This document shows positions 46,119 through 53,190 of a stretch of DNA of 64,000 nucleotides, one piece after another. Made by a program: the position numbers and the translations under genes. A model generated the notes under the pieces. The model was not told where the DNA came from. It saw only the letters and a list, made by a program, of their open reading frames with translations, and searched no databases. Source of the stretch: Lachnospiraceae bacterium C6A11 (GTDB taxonomy: Bacteria > Bacillota > Clostridia > Lachnospirales > Lachnospiraceae); contig KL370879.1 of assembly GCA_000702245.1 (NCBI GenBank), forward strand, positions 343,443 to 407,442, in the 5' to 3' direction. Numbering within the stretch: the first letter of the stretch is position 1; each line of letters starts with the position of its first letter.

Positions 46119-48281
46119 TTATGCTCCTGCCGCTTCTTCCTTCTTCTTACTCATCCTGAGTATCGTATATCCGGCCACAAGCATCGTTATTCCGAACACC
46201 GCGATGATCACAGCCGACTTAACCGAAAGCTTCTCAACTGCAAGTATCGGAAGCACCTTCTCTATCGCCTTCGGATAATAATAAGCTATTACCGAATAAC
46301 TGTTATTTATGAAATGCATCAGCATGCCCGGGAAGATACTCTTTGTATAATAGGTGGACATACAGAGACCGAAGCCTAAAAGTCCGGTAACGAAAAGTCT
46401 CGAAATACTCATATGATACAGTCCGAAGCATACAGCAACGAAGATCATTGCCACTACCGGCCTGTATTTTTCACGTACAGCCGCAAAGATATAACCTCTG
46501 AACATCATCTCCTCGCATATTGCAGGGAGCAGTGCCACTATCAGAAGAGTTATCACGAAACCATTATCCATGATATCCTTCAGTGACTCATAGGAAGCCT
46601 CTGAGCTTTCCTTGAAAATACTGCTGACGATCGATGTGATGACTATACCAACTGAGATGATTCCCAGTATGAAGATGCATGCGCCCAATGCCGGAACAGC
46701 CTTCGGCTTTCGTATGCTATAAGTCTTCTTCAGATCCTTCTTCGTATAAATAGCCATAACAAGCGGAATTGAAAGGATTATCAGCTGGGTTCCTGCAACA
46801 CCGTAAACACCGTATTCAGACTGAAGGATTCCTCCAAGATAGATGACCAGCACGATAACGAAAAGCAGTACGAACCAAGCATCCGAGAAGGTTGGAACAC
46901 CGCCCTTCTTCAGGTTGCTTCTCTTCTCGAAAAGCTGCAGGCCGCCTCTTCCATCATTGAAGAGCACCGACTCACTGTCGTATATCCTGCTGAGGAGAAG
47001 TATAGCCAGGAATGCGTAAAGCACATTACTGATAAGAACAACCGCAACCGACTCAAGAGTTACCTTGAATATCAGAAGGTTCTTGATCAGAAGGCAGATA
47101 TTTGCCACCGGAACAAGTGCCATTCCGCCTTCAAGCGAAACGTTCGGGATGAAACCGATATAACCTATAAAAAGCACTGCCAGCATAAGCGGAGTGATGT
47201 AATTATTTGCTTCCTTGTAGCTCTTCGCGAAGGAGGTCACACACATGGTGACCGCACTGATGAAAAGCGAAAATGCAAGTATCGCCAGTATACCTACAAG
47301 TATCGCCGGAACAAACTCCGACAGAGCGACATCGTTCATCTTAACCCCGCCGTAGCTCTTCATTATCTTGACGATATATATTGCTATACCGCCCATGGAA
47401 AGAATATTCAGCAAAGCGGAAATAATACCGATCAGCGCAACCGTCAGGAACTTGCCCATGATCATCTGCCTGTTGGTTATAGGCAGTGTCAGCAGAGTCT
47501 CAAGAGTTCCTCTCTCCTTCTCACCTGCCGTCGTATCGATTGCCGGATACATGGTACCCATAAGAAGACTTATTATCAGCAGGAACGGAAGCACGGAACC
47601 AAGCATGCTTCCCATAGACTGCTTTCCGGAGGCTACATTTTTATAGCTGTAGCTTATAGGATTGAGTGTCAGCTCAACATCAAGTCCCGCATCACTTATC
47701 CTGTCCTTCGACATTTCCTGATTCATCTTTTCTACAAAGTCAAATATGATATCGGAAGCATAATTGGAATTCGTAGATGATGAAAGATAATAGATGACAT
47801 ATCTTACTCTGCCTTCCTTACCCTCTTCATTCTCATCACCCTCGTCAGGTACAACCTCGACATAAACATCCAGGGTTTCCTCCTGCATGGCTGTCTTGAA
47901 ATCCTCTATAGAATATGCATCAACAAAATTGATACGGTATTTTTCTTCTTTCTCTTCAGTTGTTTTCTCTGTGCTCTCGGATGTGCCGCTACCGCTTTCG
48001 GTCGTACCCTTCTCTCTTGCCTTCTCAACAGAATAAACCTGCTTCTGGACATAATCATAGAATTGGCCTTCGTCCAGCTTAGTTTCGATGGCTATATTGT
48101 AGGTTCTGGTCTTAAGGCTGCTCTGCACCGATGACATGATGCCCAGGGCAACAACAAATATAAGCGGGTAAAGAATGACCGGAATGACCAGCATCATTAT
48201 GACTGTCTTCTTATCACGGATAACATCAAGTATTTCCTTCTTGAAGAGAGTTTTTACGACCTTTTTGTTATACTTCTTCAT
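46119..48281 (-). CDS. ABC-2 exporter permease fused to a CPBP (CAAX) protease domain
   Basis: Membrane protein of 720 residues. Residues 1-430 form an ABC-2 (NatB-like) permease with a large extracellular loop after the first helix that contains a Gly/Ser/Thr/Glu-rich stretch. Residues 440-720 add a second set of helices with CPBP motifs: LPAICEEMMFRGYIF (EExxxRG type, near 600), FGLYHMSIS and MLMHFINNSY. CPBP members are membrane proteases or immunity factors. The ATG at 48281 has GAGAGGAG seven bases upstream. It overlaps the ATPase gene by 14 bases, so the two form one exporter. Confidence 0.88.
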   Translation of the reverse strand: MKKYNKKVVKTLFKKEILDVIRDKKTVIMMLVIPVILYPLIFVVALGIMSSVQSSLKTRTYNIAIETKLDEGQFYDYVQKQVYSVEKAREKGTTESGSGTSESTEKTTEEKEEKYRINFVDAYSIEDFKTAMQEETLDVYVEVVPDEGDENEEGKEGRVRYVIYYLSSSTNSNYASDIIFDFVEKMNQEMSKDRISDAGLDVELTLNPISYSYKNVASGKQSMGSMLGSVLPFLLIISLLMGTMYPAIDTTAGEKERGTLETLLTLPITNRQMIMGKFLTVALIGIISALLNILSMGGIAIYIVKIMKSYGGVKMNDVALSEFVPAILVGILAILAFSLFISAVTMCVTSFAKSYKEANNYITPLMLAVLFIGYIGFIPNVSLEGGMALVPVANICLLIKNLLIFKVTLESVAVVLISNVLYAFLAILLLSRIYDSESVLFNDGRGGLQLFEKRSNLKKGGVPTFSDAWFVLLFVIVLVIYLGGILQSEYGVYGVAGTQLIILSIPLVMAIYTKKDLKKTYSIRKPKAVPALGACIFILGIISVGIVITSIVSSIFKESSEASYESLKDIMDNGFVITLLIVALLPAICEEMMFRGYIFAAVREKYRPVVAMIFVAVCFGLYHMSISRLFVTGLLGFGLCMSTYYTKSIFPGMLMHFINNSYSVIAYYYPKAIEKVLPILAVEKLSVKSAVIIAVFGITMLVAGYTILRMSKKKEEAAGA

Positions 48282-49143
48282 GGTCCAGCTCCTCTCTTTC
48301 AACTATCACGTTGAAGGCGTCACGCATATTGTCAGTGCCGGTGTCTATCTTAAGTTCGTCCGGAGTAAGATTGCAGATGATCTTGCCTCTGTTGATCATG
48401 ATTATCCTGTCGCAGAGGTATTCTGCCTCCTCCATGTAATGTGTCGAATAGATGACAGTCCTTCCCCTGTCCTTCTCGCCCTTCATAAACTTTGTGATCG
48501 CAGCACTGCTTATGATGTCGAGACCAAGAGTCGGTTCGTCAAATATATATATTTCCGGGTCATGAATAAGGCATCTTGCTATGGCTGCCCTCTGTGTCTG
48601 ACCGGTTGAAAGCTTTTCTATCCTGTTATCGATAAAGCTGTCCATATTAAGGACATCGGAAATACTCCGGATCCTCTCCTCTATCACTTCCTTAGAAAGC
48701 CCGTAGATGGCGCCGAACATAGAAAGCATCTCTCTTGTGGAAAGCCTGCCGTAGAGCTTTGTATTTCCGGAATGATAGCCTATGTGGCTTCTAAGTTCTA
48801 CCGGGTCGGTTATGATCCTTGAAGAATCACTTTCAGCACCGTTAATATCATTCTTATCATTACCCGGTTCAACAGCTCTTTTTTTCTCTGCTGTCTTGTC
48901 TATCTGATCATCAGCATCAATATTCTCACCCAGACTTACCAAAACTCTTCCCGATGTTGGCTTCATCAGACTTGAGAGCATACGAAGAAGTGTCGTCTTT
49001 CCCGCACCGTTCGGCCCAAGTATCCCGACAATCTCACCCTTACCGACCTCAAGCGATATTCCGTCCACCGCATTGAATTCGGTCTTCTTATTCTTCTTCT
49101 CGTTTTTAATAAAGGTTTTTACAAGGTTTTCTGCTCTGATCAT
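48268..49143 (-). CDS. ABC exporter ATPase (NatA-like) with extra acidic insertion
   Basis: ATPase subunit of 291 residues. Walker A is GPNGAGKTTLL (near 42), the signature is LSTGQTQRAAI, Walker B is IYIFDEPTLGLD, and the switch His is in STHYMEEAEYL. Between Walker A and the Q-loop region (IGYHSGNTKLYGRL) there is an unusual polar stretch of about 40 residues (near 70-115, rich in D, K, E, N, S) absent from ordinary NatA proteins. The RBS is weak; translation follows a long leader that holds a leader peptide and terminator. Confidence 0.88.
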   Translation of the reverse strand: MIRAENLVKTFIKNEKKNKKTEFNAVDGISLEVGKGEIVGILGPNGAGKTTLLRMLSSLMKPTSGRVLVSLGENIDADDQIDKTAEKKRAVEPGNDKNDINGAESDSSRIITDPVELRSHIGYHSGNTKLYGRLSTREMLSMFGAIYGLSKEVIEERIRSISDVLNMDSFIDNRIEKLSTGQTQRAAIARCLIHDPEIYIFDEPTLGLDIISSAAITKFMKGEKDRGRTVIYSTHYMEEAEYLCDRIIMINRGKIICNLTPDELKIDTGTDNMRDAFNVIVEREELDHEEV

Positions 49144-49203
49144 AACAAGTATATAATACTATTTATCGCCCTCTTATCCAAGTATTAAAATATCAATAAT
49201 TGG

Positions 49204-49278
49204 TTAAATTTTGTTAATAAAAGAAAAAGAAACCACAAGAATCTCCTGTAGTTTCCATTCTGCATAAAGCCCCCACAT
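49204..49278 (-). CDS. Leader peptide (24 aa) upstream of the ABC exporter
   Basis: Minus-strand ATG at 49278 with AGAAGG nine bases upstream (49288-49293), 24 codons, stop TAA at 49204-49206. It begins MWGLYAEWKLQEIL and contains two Trp codons among the first eight. Its codons 9-17 form the terminator hairpin, so a ribosome translating or stalled here would melt that hairpin. This is the classic layout of ribosome-mediated attenuation. Confidence 0.7.
   Translation of the reverse strand: MWGLYAEWKLQEILVVSFSFINKI
49217..49255 (-). terminator. Leader terminator of the ABC exporter operon
   Basis: Minus-strand arms GAAACTACAGG and CTTGTGGTTTC (11 pairs with wobbles) and loop AGATT (49229-49255), then TTTTTCTTTTATT. 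The wobble pairs work only on the minus strand, which fixes its direction. It lies inside the leader-peptide gene and about 75 bases before the ATPase ATG. Confidence 0.8.
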
Positions 49279-49320
49279 GTAACTTAGCCTTCTAACATGT
49301 TCCGAACATGAACAACTAAG
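49279..49320 (-). promoter_or_regulatory. Alternative stem-loops around the leader-peptide start
   Basis: In the leader RNA CATGTTC can pair with GAACATG. Alternatively CATGTTAG, which overlaps it, can pair with CTA and ACATG around the leader RBS and start codon. An outer stem CTTAG/CTAAG encloses the RBS. Mutually exclusive folds of this kind are common in regulated leaders; the fold is by eye. Confidence 0.4.
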
Positions 49321-49335
49321 TATTTACTGTATTTT

Positions 49336-49363
49336 ATTGTATCACTTTTCCATAAAAATGCAA
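49336..49363 (-). promoter_or_regulatory. Promoter of the attenuated ABC exporter operon
   Basis: Minus-strand -35 TTGCAT (49358-49363) and -10 TACAAT (49336-49341), 16-base spacer. The terminated transcript would be about 110 bases. Confidence 0.65.
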
Positions 49364-49412
49364 TATGTTTTTGTGAAATATCACTATAAAATCGTATATT
49401 TTGCCATTTTTG

Positions 49413-49487
49413 TTAATATTATACAAGATATGCTATAAATAATGACGGAAACCCGTGTTATACAGTGGTATTTTTCGTCATTTTTAC
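49413..49487 (+). promoter_or_regulatory. Possible promoter and hairpin before the DUF218 gene
   Basis: TTGTTA and TATAAA with an 18-base spacer could form a plus-strand promoter. Just after it, AATGACG and CGTCATT (outer arms of an 11-bp stem including A/T pairs) enclose about 20 bases and are followed by TTTTT. It could be a leader terminator or only a chance hairpin. Confidence 0.3.
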
Positions 49488-49580
49488 ATGTCATAAAATA
49501 GATTTTTGATCTGCGTTATGTTAGAATAAGCATTATTCAGAGAGGTTTTACTATAAAATACCAAAGGATTGTATTTATTT

Positions 49581-51077
49581 ATGAAGAGGAATCATTCATT
49601 TTCAATAATAATCATCATAGCTGTTATCATATCGGCTGTATTTCTTGCGGTTGTGGTCCGCATCATACATCCAATGGCGAGAACCCTTGATATTGCCGTA
49701 CCATCTCAGGGCAGTATCGAATACAGTGATTTTTATATCGAATGCACTGAAGACAATATAGTTAAGATGACAGCCTATAAAAAGAGCGGCGAGTATTATC
49801 TTATCAGACTTGAAGGTATATCCTCCGGAGAAACGGATGTCGCCATCAATGCTGTTCATGCCGAAGATCATAGTATTTCCGACGCCTTCTGGTCTTCCGT
49901 CACAAAAACGAAGAGCGGCATACTATACACCTCTAACACTCTGAATTTTAACGGCTACCAGTATCTCTTTATTGCAGTCACCATCGTATTTACGGTCTTT
50001 GCAATACTGATGCTGATACATTTTATCCTGAGTAAAAGGAAGCGATACTTTTCTTATGAAACTATCCTGTCACTCGGACTGTTCATGTATTTTTCGCTTC
50101 AGTCCATGGCTCTCCTTCCCTTCGCCATAGAAAGTGTGATCGATCCGCATAAGCGTAACGGTATAGTAATGTTCCTTTGCACAGGCTACGTTCTGTCCGT
50201 AATTGCGCTTTTCTCAACGCCTTTCCTGCTGATCTTCTCTGTCTTTATCTCCTCAAGCAATATCAAGCTGATAAAGAAAGAAGGCAAGAGCTTCACCAAT
50301 CTCCTCGGCTTCGTAATAAGCTTTATGCTTCTTGGCGGACTGATACTGATCATCCTGCTCATAAAAGGTTCAACACCTTCCCTTGATATTGCTGTGGGCA
50401 GCACCGCGAAAATGATAACACGAAATATAGTTGCATCGCTTTTTGTTTATTTTGAATGTAATCTTCTGGCAACCTTTATCCTCTGCCAGATTGCAGGCCG
50501 CCATAAACCGAAGCTCGATAAGGATCATATCATCATCCTCGGCTGCGGTATCCGCGACGACGGAACGCTCTTTCCTCTGCTTCGCGGCAGAGCCGATGCA
50601 GCGATTGCTTTCTATAAGAAGCAGCTTGCTGAAACCGGTAAGGCAGCCATATTCGTTCCTTCCGGCGGACAGGGACCTGACGAATGTATGCCTGAGGGTG
50701 AGGCTATAAAGCGGTATCTTCTCGAGCAGGGTATCCCCGAGGATCATATCCTTCCTGAGACCCGCTCCGATAATACATATCAGAACATGAAATACTCCAA
50801 GGCCATAATCGACAAGGATAATCCTGATTCAAAGATGATCTTTGCGACCACCAATTATCATGTTTACCGTAGCGGTATCCTCGCTGCTTCAGTCGGTATG
50901 AATGCTGACGGAGTCGGTGCAAAGACCAAGTGGTATTTCTGGCCGAACGCGCTTATCCGAGAATTTATCGGAATGGTCGTAAACGGCAGAAAGATACACA
51001 TCGCACTCTGCATCCTGCTCGTAGCTCAGAGCATCATACTCGGCAACCTCCAGTGGCTCCTGCAGATTATTTTCTAA
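49581..51077 (+). CDS. Membrane protein with C-terminal DUF218 (YdcF/SanA-like) domain
   Basis: Protein of 498 residues. An N-terminal membrane anchor (near 8-30) is followed by a roughly 110-residue extracellular part, then four to five hydrophobic segments (about 140-300), and a cytoplasmic or surface DUF218 domain (about 320-470) with HIIILGCGIRDDGTLFPLLR, PSGGQGPDECMPEGEAIKRY and ETRSDNTYQNM, followed by a last helix. DUF218 proteins (SanA, YdcF, ElyC) are linked to envelope integrity; the biochemical role is unclear. ATG 49581 preferred over an upstream TTG that abuts AAAGGA. Confidence 0.82.
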   Translation: MKRNHSFSIIIIIAVIISAVFLAVVVRIIHPMARTLDIAVPSQGSIEYSDFYIECTEDNIVKMTAYKKSGEYYLIRLEGISSGETDVAINAVHAEDHSISDAFWSSVTKTKSGILYTSNTLNFNGYQYLFIAVTIVFTVFAILMLIHFILSKRKRYFSYETILSLGLFMYFSLQSMALLPFAIESVIDPHKRNGIVMFLCTGYVLSVIALFSTPFLLIFSVFISSSNIKLIKKEGKSFTNLLGFVISFMLLGGLILIILLIKGSTPSLDIAVGSTAKMITRNIVASLFVYFECNLLATFILCQIAGRHKPKLDKDHIIILGCGIRDDGTLFPLLRGRADAAIAFYKKQLAETGKAAIFVPSGGQGPDECMPEGEAIKRYLLEQGIPEDHILPETRSDNTYQNMKYSKAIIDKDNPDSKMIFATTNYHVYRSGILAASVGMNADGVGAKTKWYFWPNALIREFIGMVVNGRKIHIALCILLVAQSIILGNLQWLLQIIF

Positions 51078-51083
51078 AACTAA

Positions 51084-51157
51084 AAGCTCGTATATATACT
51101 CAGCGGCAGTGTATTATAAATATACTTACGTGAGCATAGATACGAGCTTATTTTTTC
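51084..51157 (+). terminator. Terminator of the DUF218 gene
   Basis: Arms AAGCTCGTAT and ATACGAGCTT (51084-51093, 51140-51149) with an inner small hairpin, then ATTTTTTC on the plus strand. Confidence 0.7.
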
Positions 51158-51161
51158 TCAA

Positions 51162-51192
51162 AAACAGACCGCAGCCCTCACGAGCTGCGGCT
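51162..51192 (-). terminator. Terminator of the acyl-CoA synthetase gene
   Basis: Minus-strand arms CCGCAGC and GCTGCGG, followed by TCTGTTTTTG, just after the stop codon at 51200. Confidence 0.75.
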
Positions 51193-51199
51193 TAATTTA

Positions 51200-52834
51200 T
51201 TAACTATTGTTTTCTTCAGCAACAAGATTTACGGTTCCGTACATCTCACGAAGCTTCGGCTTCTCGATCTTACCTGTTGCATTTCTCGGAACGTCTGCAA
51301 AGATGATTTTACGTGGTCTCTTGTATCTCGGAAGGTCGAGGCAGAATTCATTGATCTCCTCTTCCGTAGCCATCTTACCGTCCTTAAGCTGAACGATGGC
51401 AGCTGAGATCTCGCCGAGTCTTGGATCGCCGATACCGATGACCGCAACGTCCTGTATTTTATCATTCTTCATCATGAAGTCTTCGATCTGAACAGGATAG
51501 ATATTTTCGCCACCACTTATGATAACGTCCTTCTTACGGTCTACAAGCCATATAAAACCATCCTCATCAAGCTTAGCCATATCTCCGGTAAAGAGCCATC
51601 CGTCCTTCAGACACTCGTCTGTAGCCTTCTTATTATGGTAGTAGCACTCCATAACTCCAGGACCCTTAACAGCAAGTTCTCCGACCTCGCCCTTTGCAAC
51701 TTCATTTCTGTTCTCGTCAACGATCTTGGTCTCCCAGCCGTAACCCGGAACTCCGATAGCGCCAACCTTATGGATATTTTCAACGCCAAGGTGAACGCAG
51801 CCCGGACCGATAGACTCTGAAAGTCCGTAGTTTGTATCATACTGATGGTTAGGGAATATCTTCTTCCATCTCGAAATAAGGCTTGCAGGAACAGGCTGTG
51901 CACCAATATGCATAAGTCTCCACTGATCAAGCTCGTAATCTTCCTTCTTCAGCTGACCGCTCTCAAGGGCGATAAGTATATCCTGAGCCCATGGAACAAG
52001 CAGCCATACTATCGTACAGTGCTCGCGGCTTACTGCATCAAGAACGAACTCAGGCTTTGTACCCTTAAGAAGAACCGCCTTGCTTCCTGAGATAAGGCTT
52101 CCGAACCAATGCATCTTAGCGCCTGTATGATAAAGCGGCGGAATGCATAAGAATACATCATCATGAGTCTGTCCGTGATGAGCCTGCTCAACCTTTGCGG
52201 AATGCGACAGACTTCTGTGCTTATGAAGTATAGCCTTAGGGAAACCTGTTGTTCCCGATGAAAAATATATTGCTGCATAGTCATCGTCTGTAAGTGTGAT
52301 GTCAGGCGATACACTGCTGCAGTTTACTGTAAGTGCTGTGTAATCCTCTGCGAATGAAGGGCATCCCTCTCCTACATAAAGAAGGCTCACCTTCTTAGAG
52401 ATTTTGTCAGCGATCGACTCCATTCTTCCGATAAACTCTGGTCCGAAGATAAGTATATCAACCTCTGCAAGCTTTGCGCAGTATTCGATCTCGTCCGCAG
52501 TATATCTGAAATTGAAAGGCACCGCGATCGCACCTGTCTTAAGAACACCAAAATAAATCGGCAGCCATTCAAGGCAGTTCATAAGAAGGATACCAACCTT
52601 ATCATTCTTCTTGATACCCCTTGAAAGAAGAAGATTTGCGAAACGGTTTGCCTTCTCGTTAAATACGCTCCAGGTTATCTCTCTTCTGTATGGCTCAGCC
52701 TCTGACGGCTGCATGAGCTCATATTCCTTCCATGTAACTCTTCTCTTCTCTTTGATTGCCGGGTTAACCTCGACAAGAGCTATCTCGTCGCCAAGCTCCC
52801 TAGCATTTCTTTCGAGTAAATCTGTAATAGGCAT
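51200..52834 (-). CDS. AMP-forming acyl-CoA synthetase (FadD/CaiC-like)
   Basis: Acyl-adenylate-forming enzyme, 544 residues. The ATP loop is IYFSSGTTGFPKAILHKHRS (near 180), then NYGLSESIGPGC, LFTGDMAKLDEDGFIWLVDR (near 420), and the C-terminal Lys in RNATGKIEKPKLRE. The ATG at 52834 (MPITDLLERNA) has GGGGAG eight bases upstream; the 58-codon longer frame crosses the promoter and is rejected. It differs from the synthetase at 38.3 kb. The substrate is probably a longer or aromatic acid, unproven. Confidence 0.88.
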   Translation of the reverse strand: MPITDLLERNARELGDEIALVEVNPAIKEKRRVTWKEYELMQPSEAEPYRREITWSVFNEKANRFANLLLSRGIKKNDKVGILLMNCLEWLPIYFGVLKTGAIAVPFNFRYTADEIEYCAKLAEVDILIFGPEFIGRMESIADKISKKVSLLYVGEGCPSFAEDYTALTVNCSSVSPDITLTDDDYAAIYFSSGTTGFPKAILHKHRSLSHSAKVEQAHHGQTHDDVFLCIPPLYHTGAKMHWFGSLISGSKAVLLKGTKPEFVLDAVSREHCTIVWLLVPWAQDILIALESGQLKKEDYELDQWRLMHIGAQPVPASLISRWKKIFPNHQYDTNYGLSESIGPGCVHLGVENIHKVGAIGVPGYGWETKIVDENRNEVAKGEVGELAVKGPGVMECYYHNKKATDECLKDGWLFTGDMAKLDEDGFIWLVDRKKDVIISGGENIYPVQIEDFMMKNDKIQDVAVIGIGDPRLGEISAAIVQLKDGKMATEEEINEFCLDLPRYKRPRKIIFADVPRNATGKIEKPKLREMYGTVNLVAEENNS

Positions 52835-52898
52835 TTTCTTTTCTCCCCATATATTATTAGTTCCTGTGGCGCCCAAACCTCTCACCACATCGACTTCA

Positions 52899-52928
52899 AT
52901 TATATACCATGTTAATACGTTAATGCAA
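52899..52928 (-). promoter_or_regulatory. Promoter of the acyl-CoA synthetase gene
   Basis: Minus-strand -35 TTGCAT (52923-52928) and -10 TATAAT (52899-52904), 18-base spacer. Confidence 0.6.
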
Positions 52929-52947
52929 TAAAGTATTTGCTGCTTTT

Positions 52948-53096
52948 TCGCCATGCATGGCGCGCTTATGTTTCGCCATGCTCTGTTCTTGATGTACAAG
53001 TACATCAAGAACCGTCGCCATAGGCGCCGTATACTAACAGGACAGAAGTCACAGCTTGGTATGCAAGCATCCCAGCTGCAACCTCTGTCCTGTTAG
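52948..53096. repeat. Cluster of three palindromes, two with a CAAG loop
   Basis: The intergenic stretch holds CGCCATGCATGGCG (near 52948-52961); a perfect hairpin with 12-bp arms GTTCTTGATGTA/TACATCAAGAAC and loop CAAG (52985-53012); and a 63-base inverted repeat with perfect 13-base ends CTAACAGGACAGA/TCTGTCCTGTTAG (53034-53046, 53084-53096), whose inner stem also closes on CAAG. It could be a small non-autonomous repeat element. No gene is seen here. Confidence 0.6.
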
Positions 53097-53118
53097 TGCA
53101 TGGCTTGTTATTATTGCT

Positions 53119-53153
53119 TTGTTGCGCTTTTGTTATGCATCAGATGTTAACAT
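53119..53153 (+). promoter_or_regulatory. Shared promoter element, copy C, before the kinase-like gene
   Basis: TTGTTGCGCTTTTGTT, identical over 16 bases to the element of the giant gene at 27.3 kb, then TAACAT (53148-53153) at exactly the position where copies A and B have TATAAT. The leader would be about 30 bases. The -10 also forms a palindrome ATGTTAACAT. Confidence 0.55.
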
Positions 53154-53190
53154 GTAGCCTAGAGATGAAAATACGAAAGGAGTGTGTTTC

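Noticed and set aside
49200-49330. Possible independent small RNA or riboswitch
   Set aside because: The promoter-to-terminator size fits a small RNA, but a frame with RBS runs through the terminator stem, so a leader-peptide attenuator explains it better. A T-box was also considered; no specifier stem or T-box sequence is present.
52835-53008. 58 extra N-terminal codons of the 51.2-kb acyl-CoA synthetase
   Set aside because: The stretch crosses a good promoter and lacks an RBS, whereas ATG 52834 has GGGGAG and starts the conserved protein.
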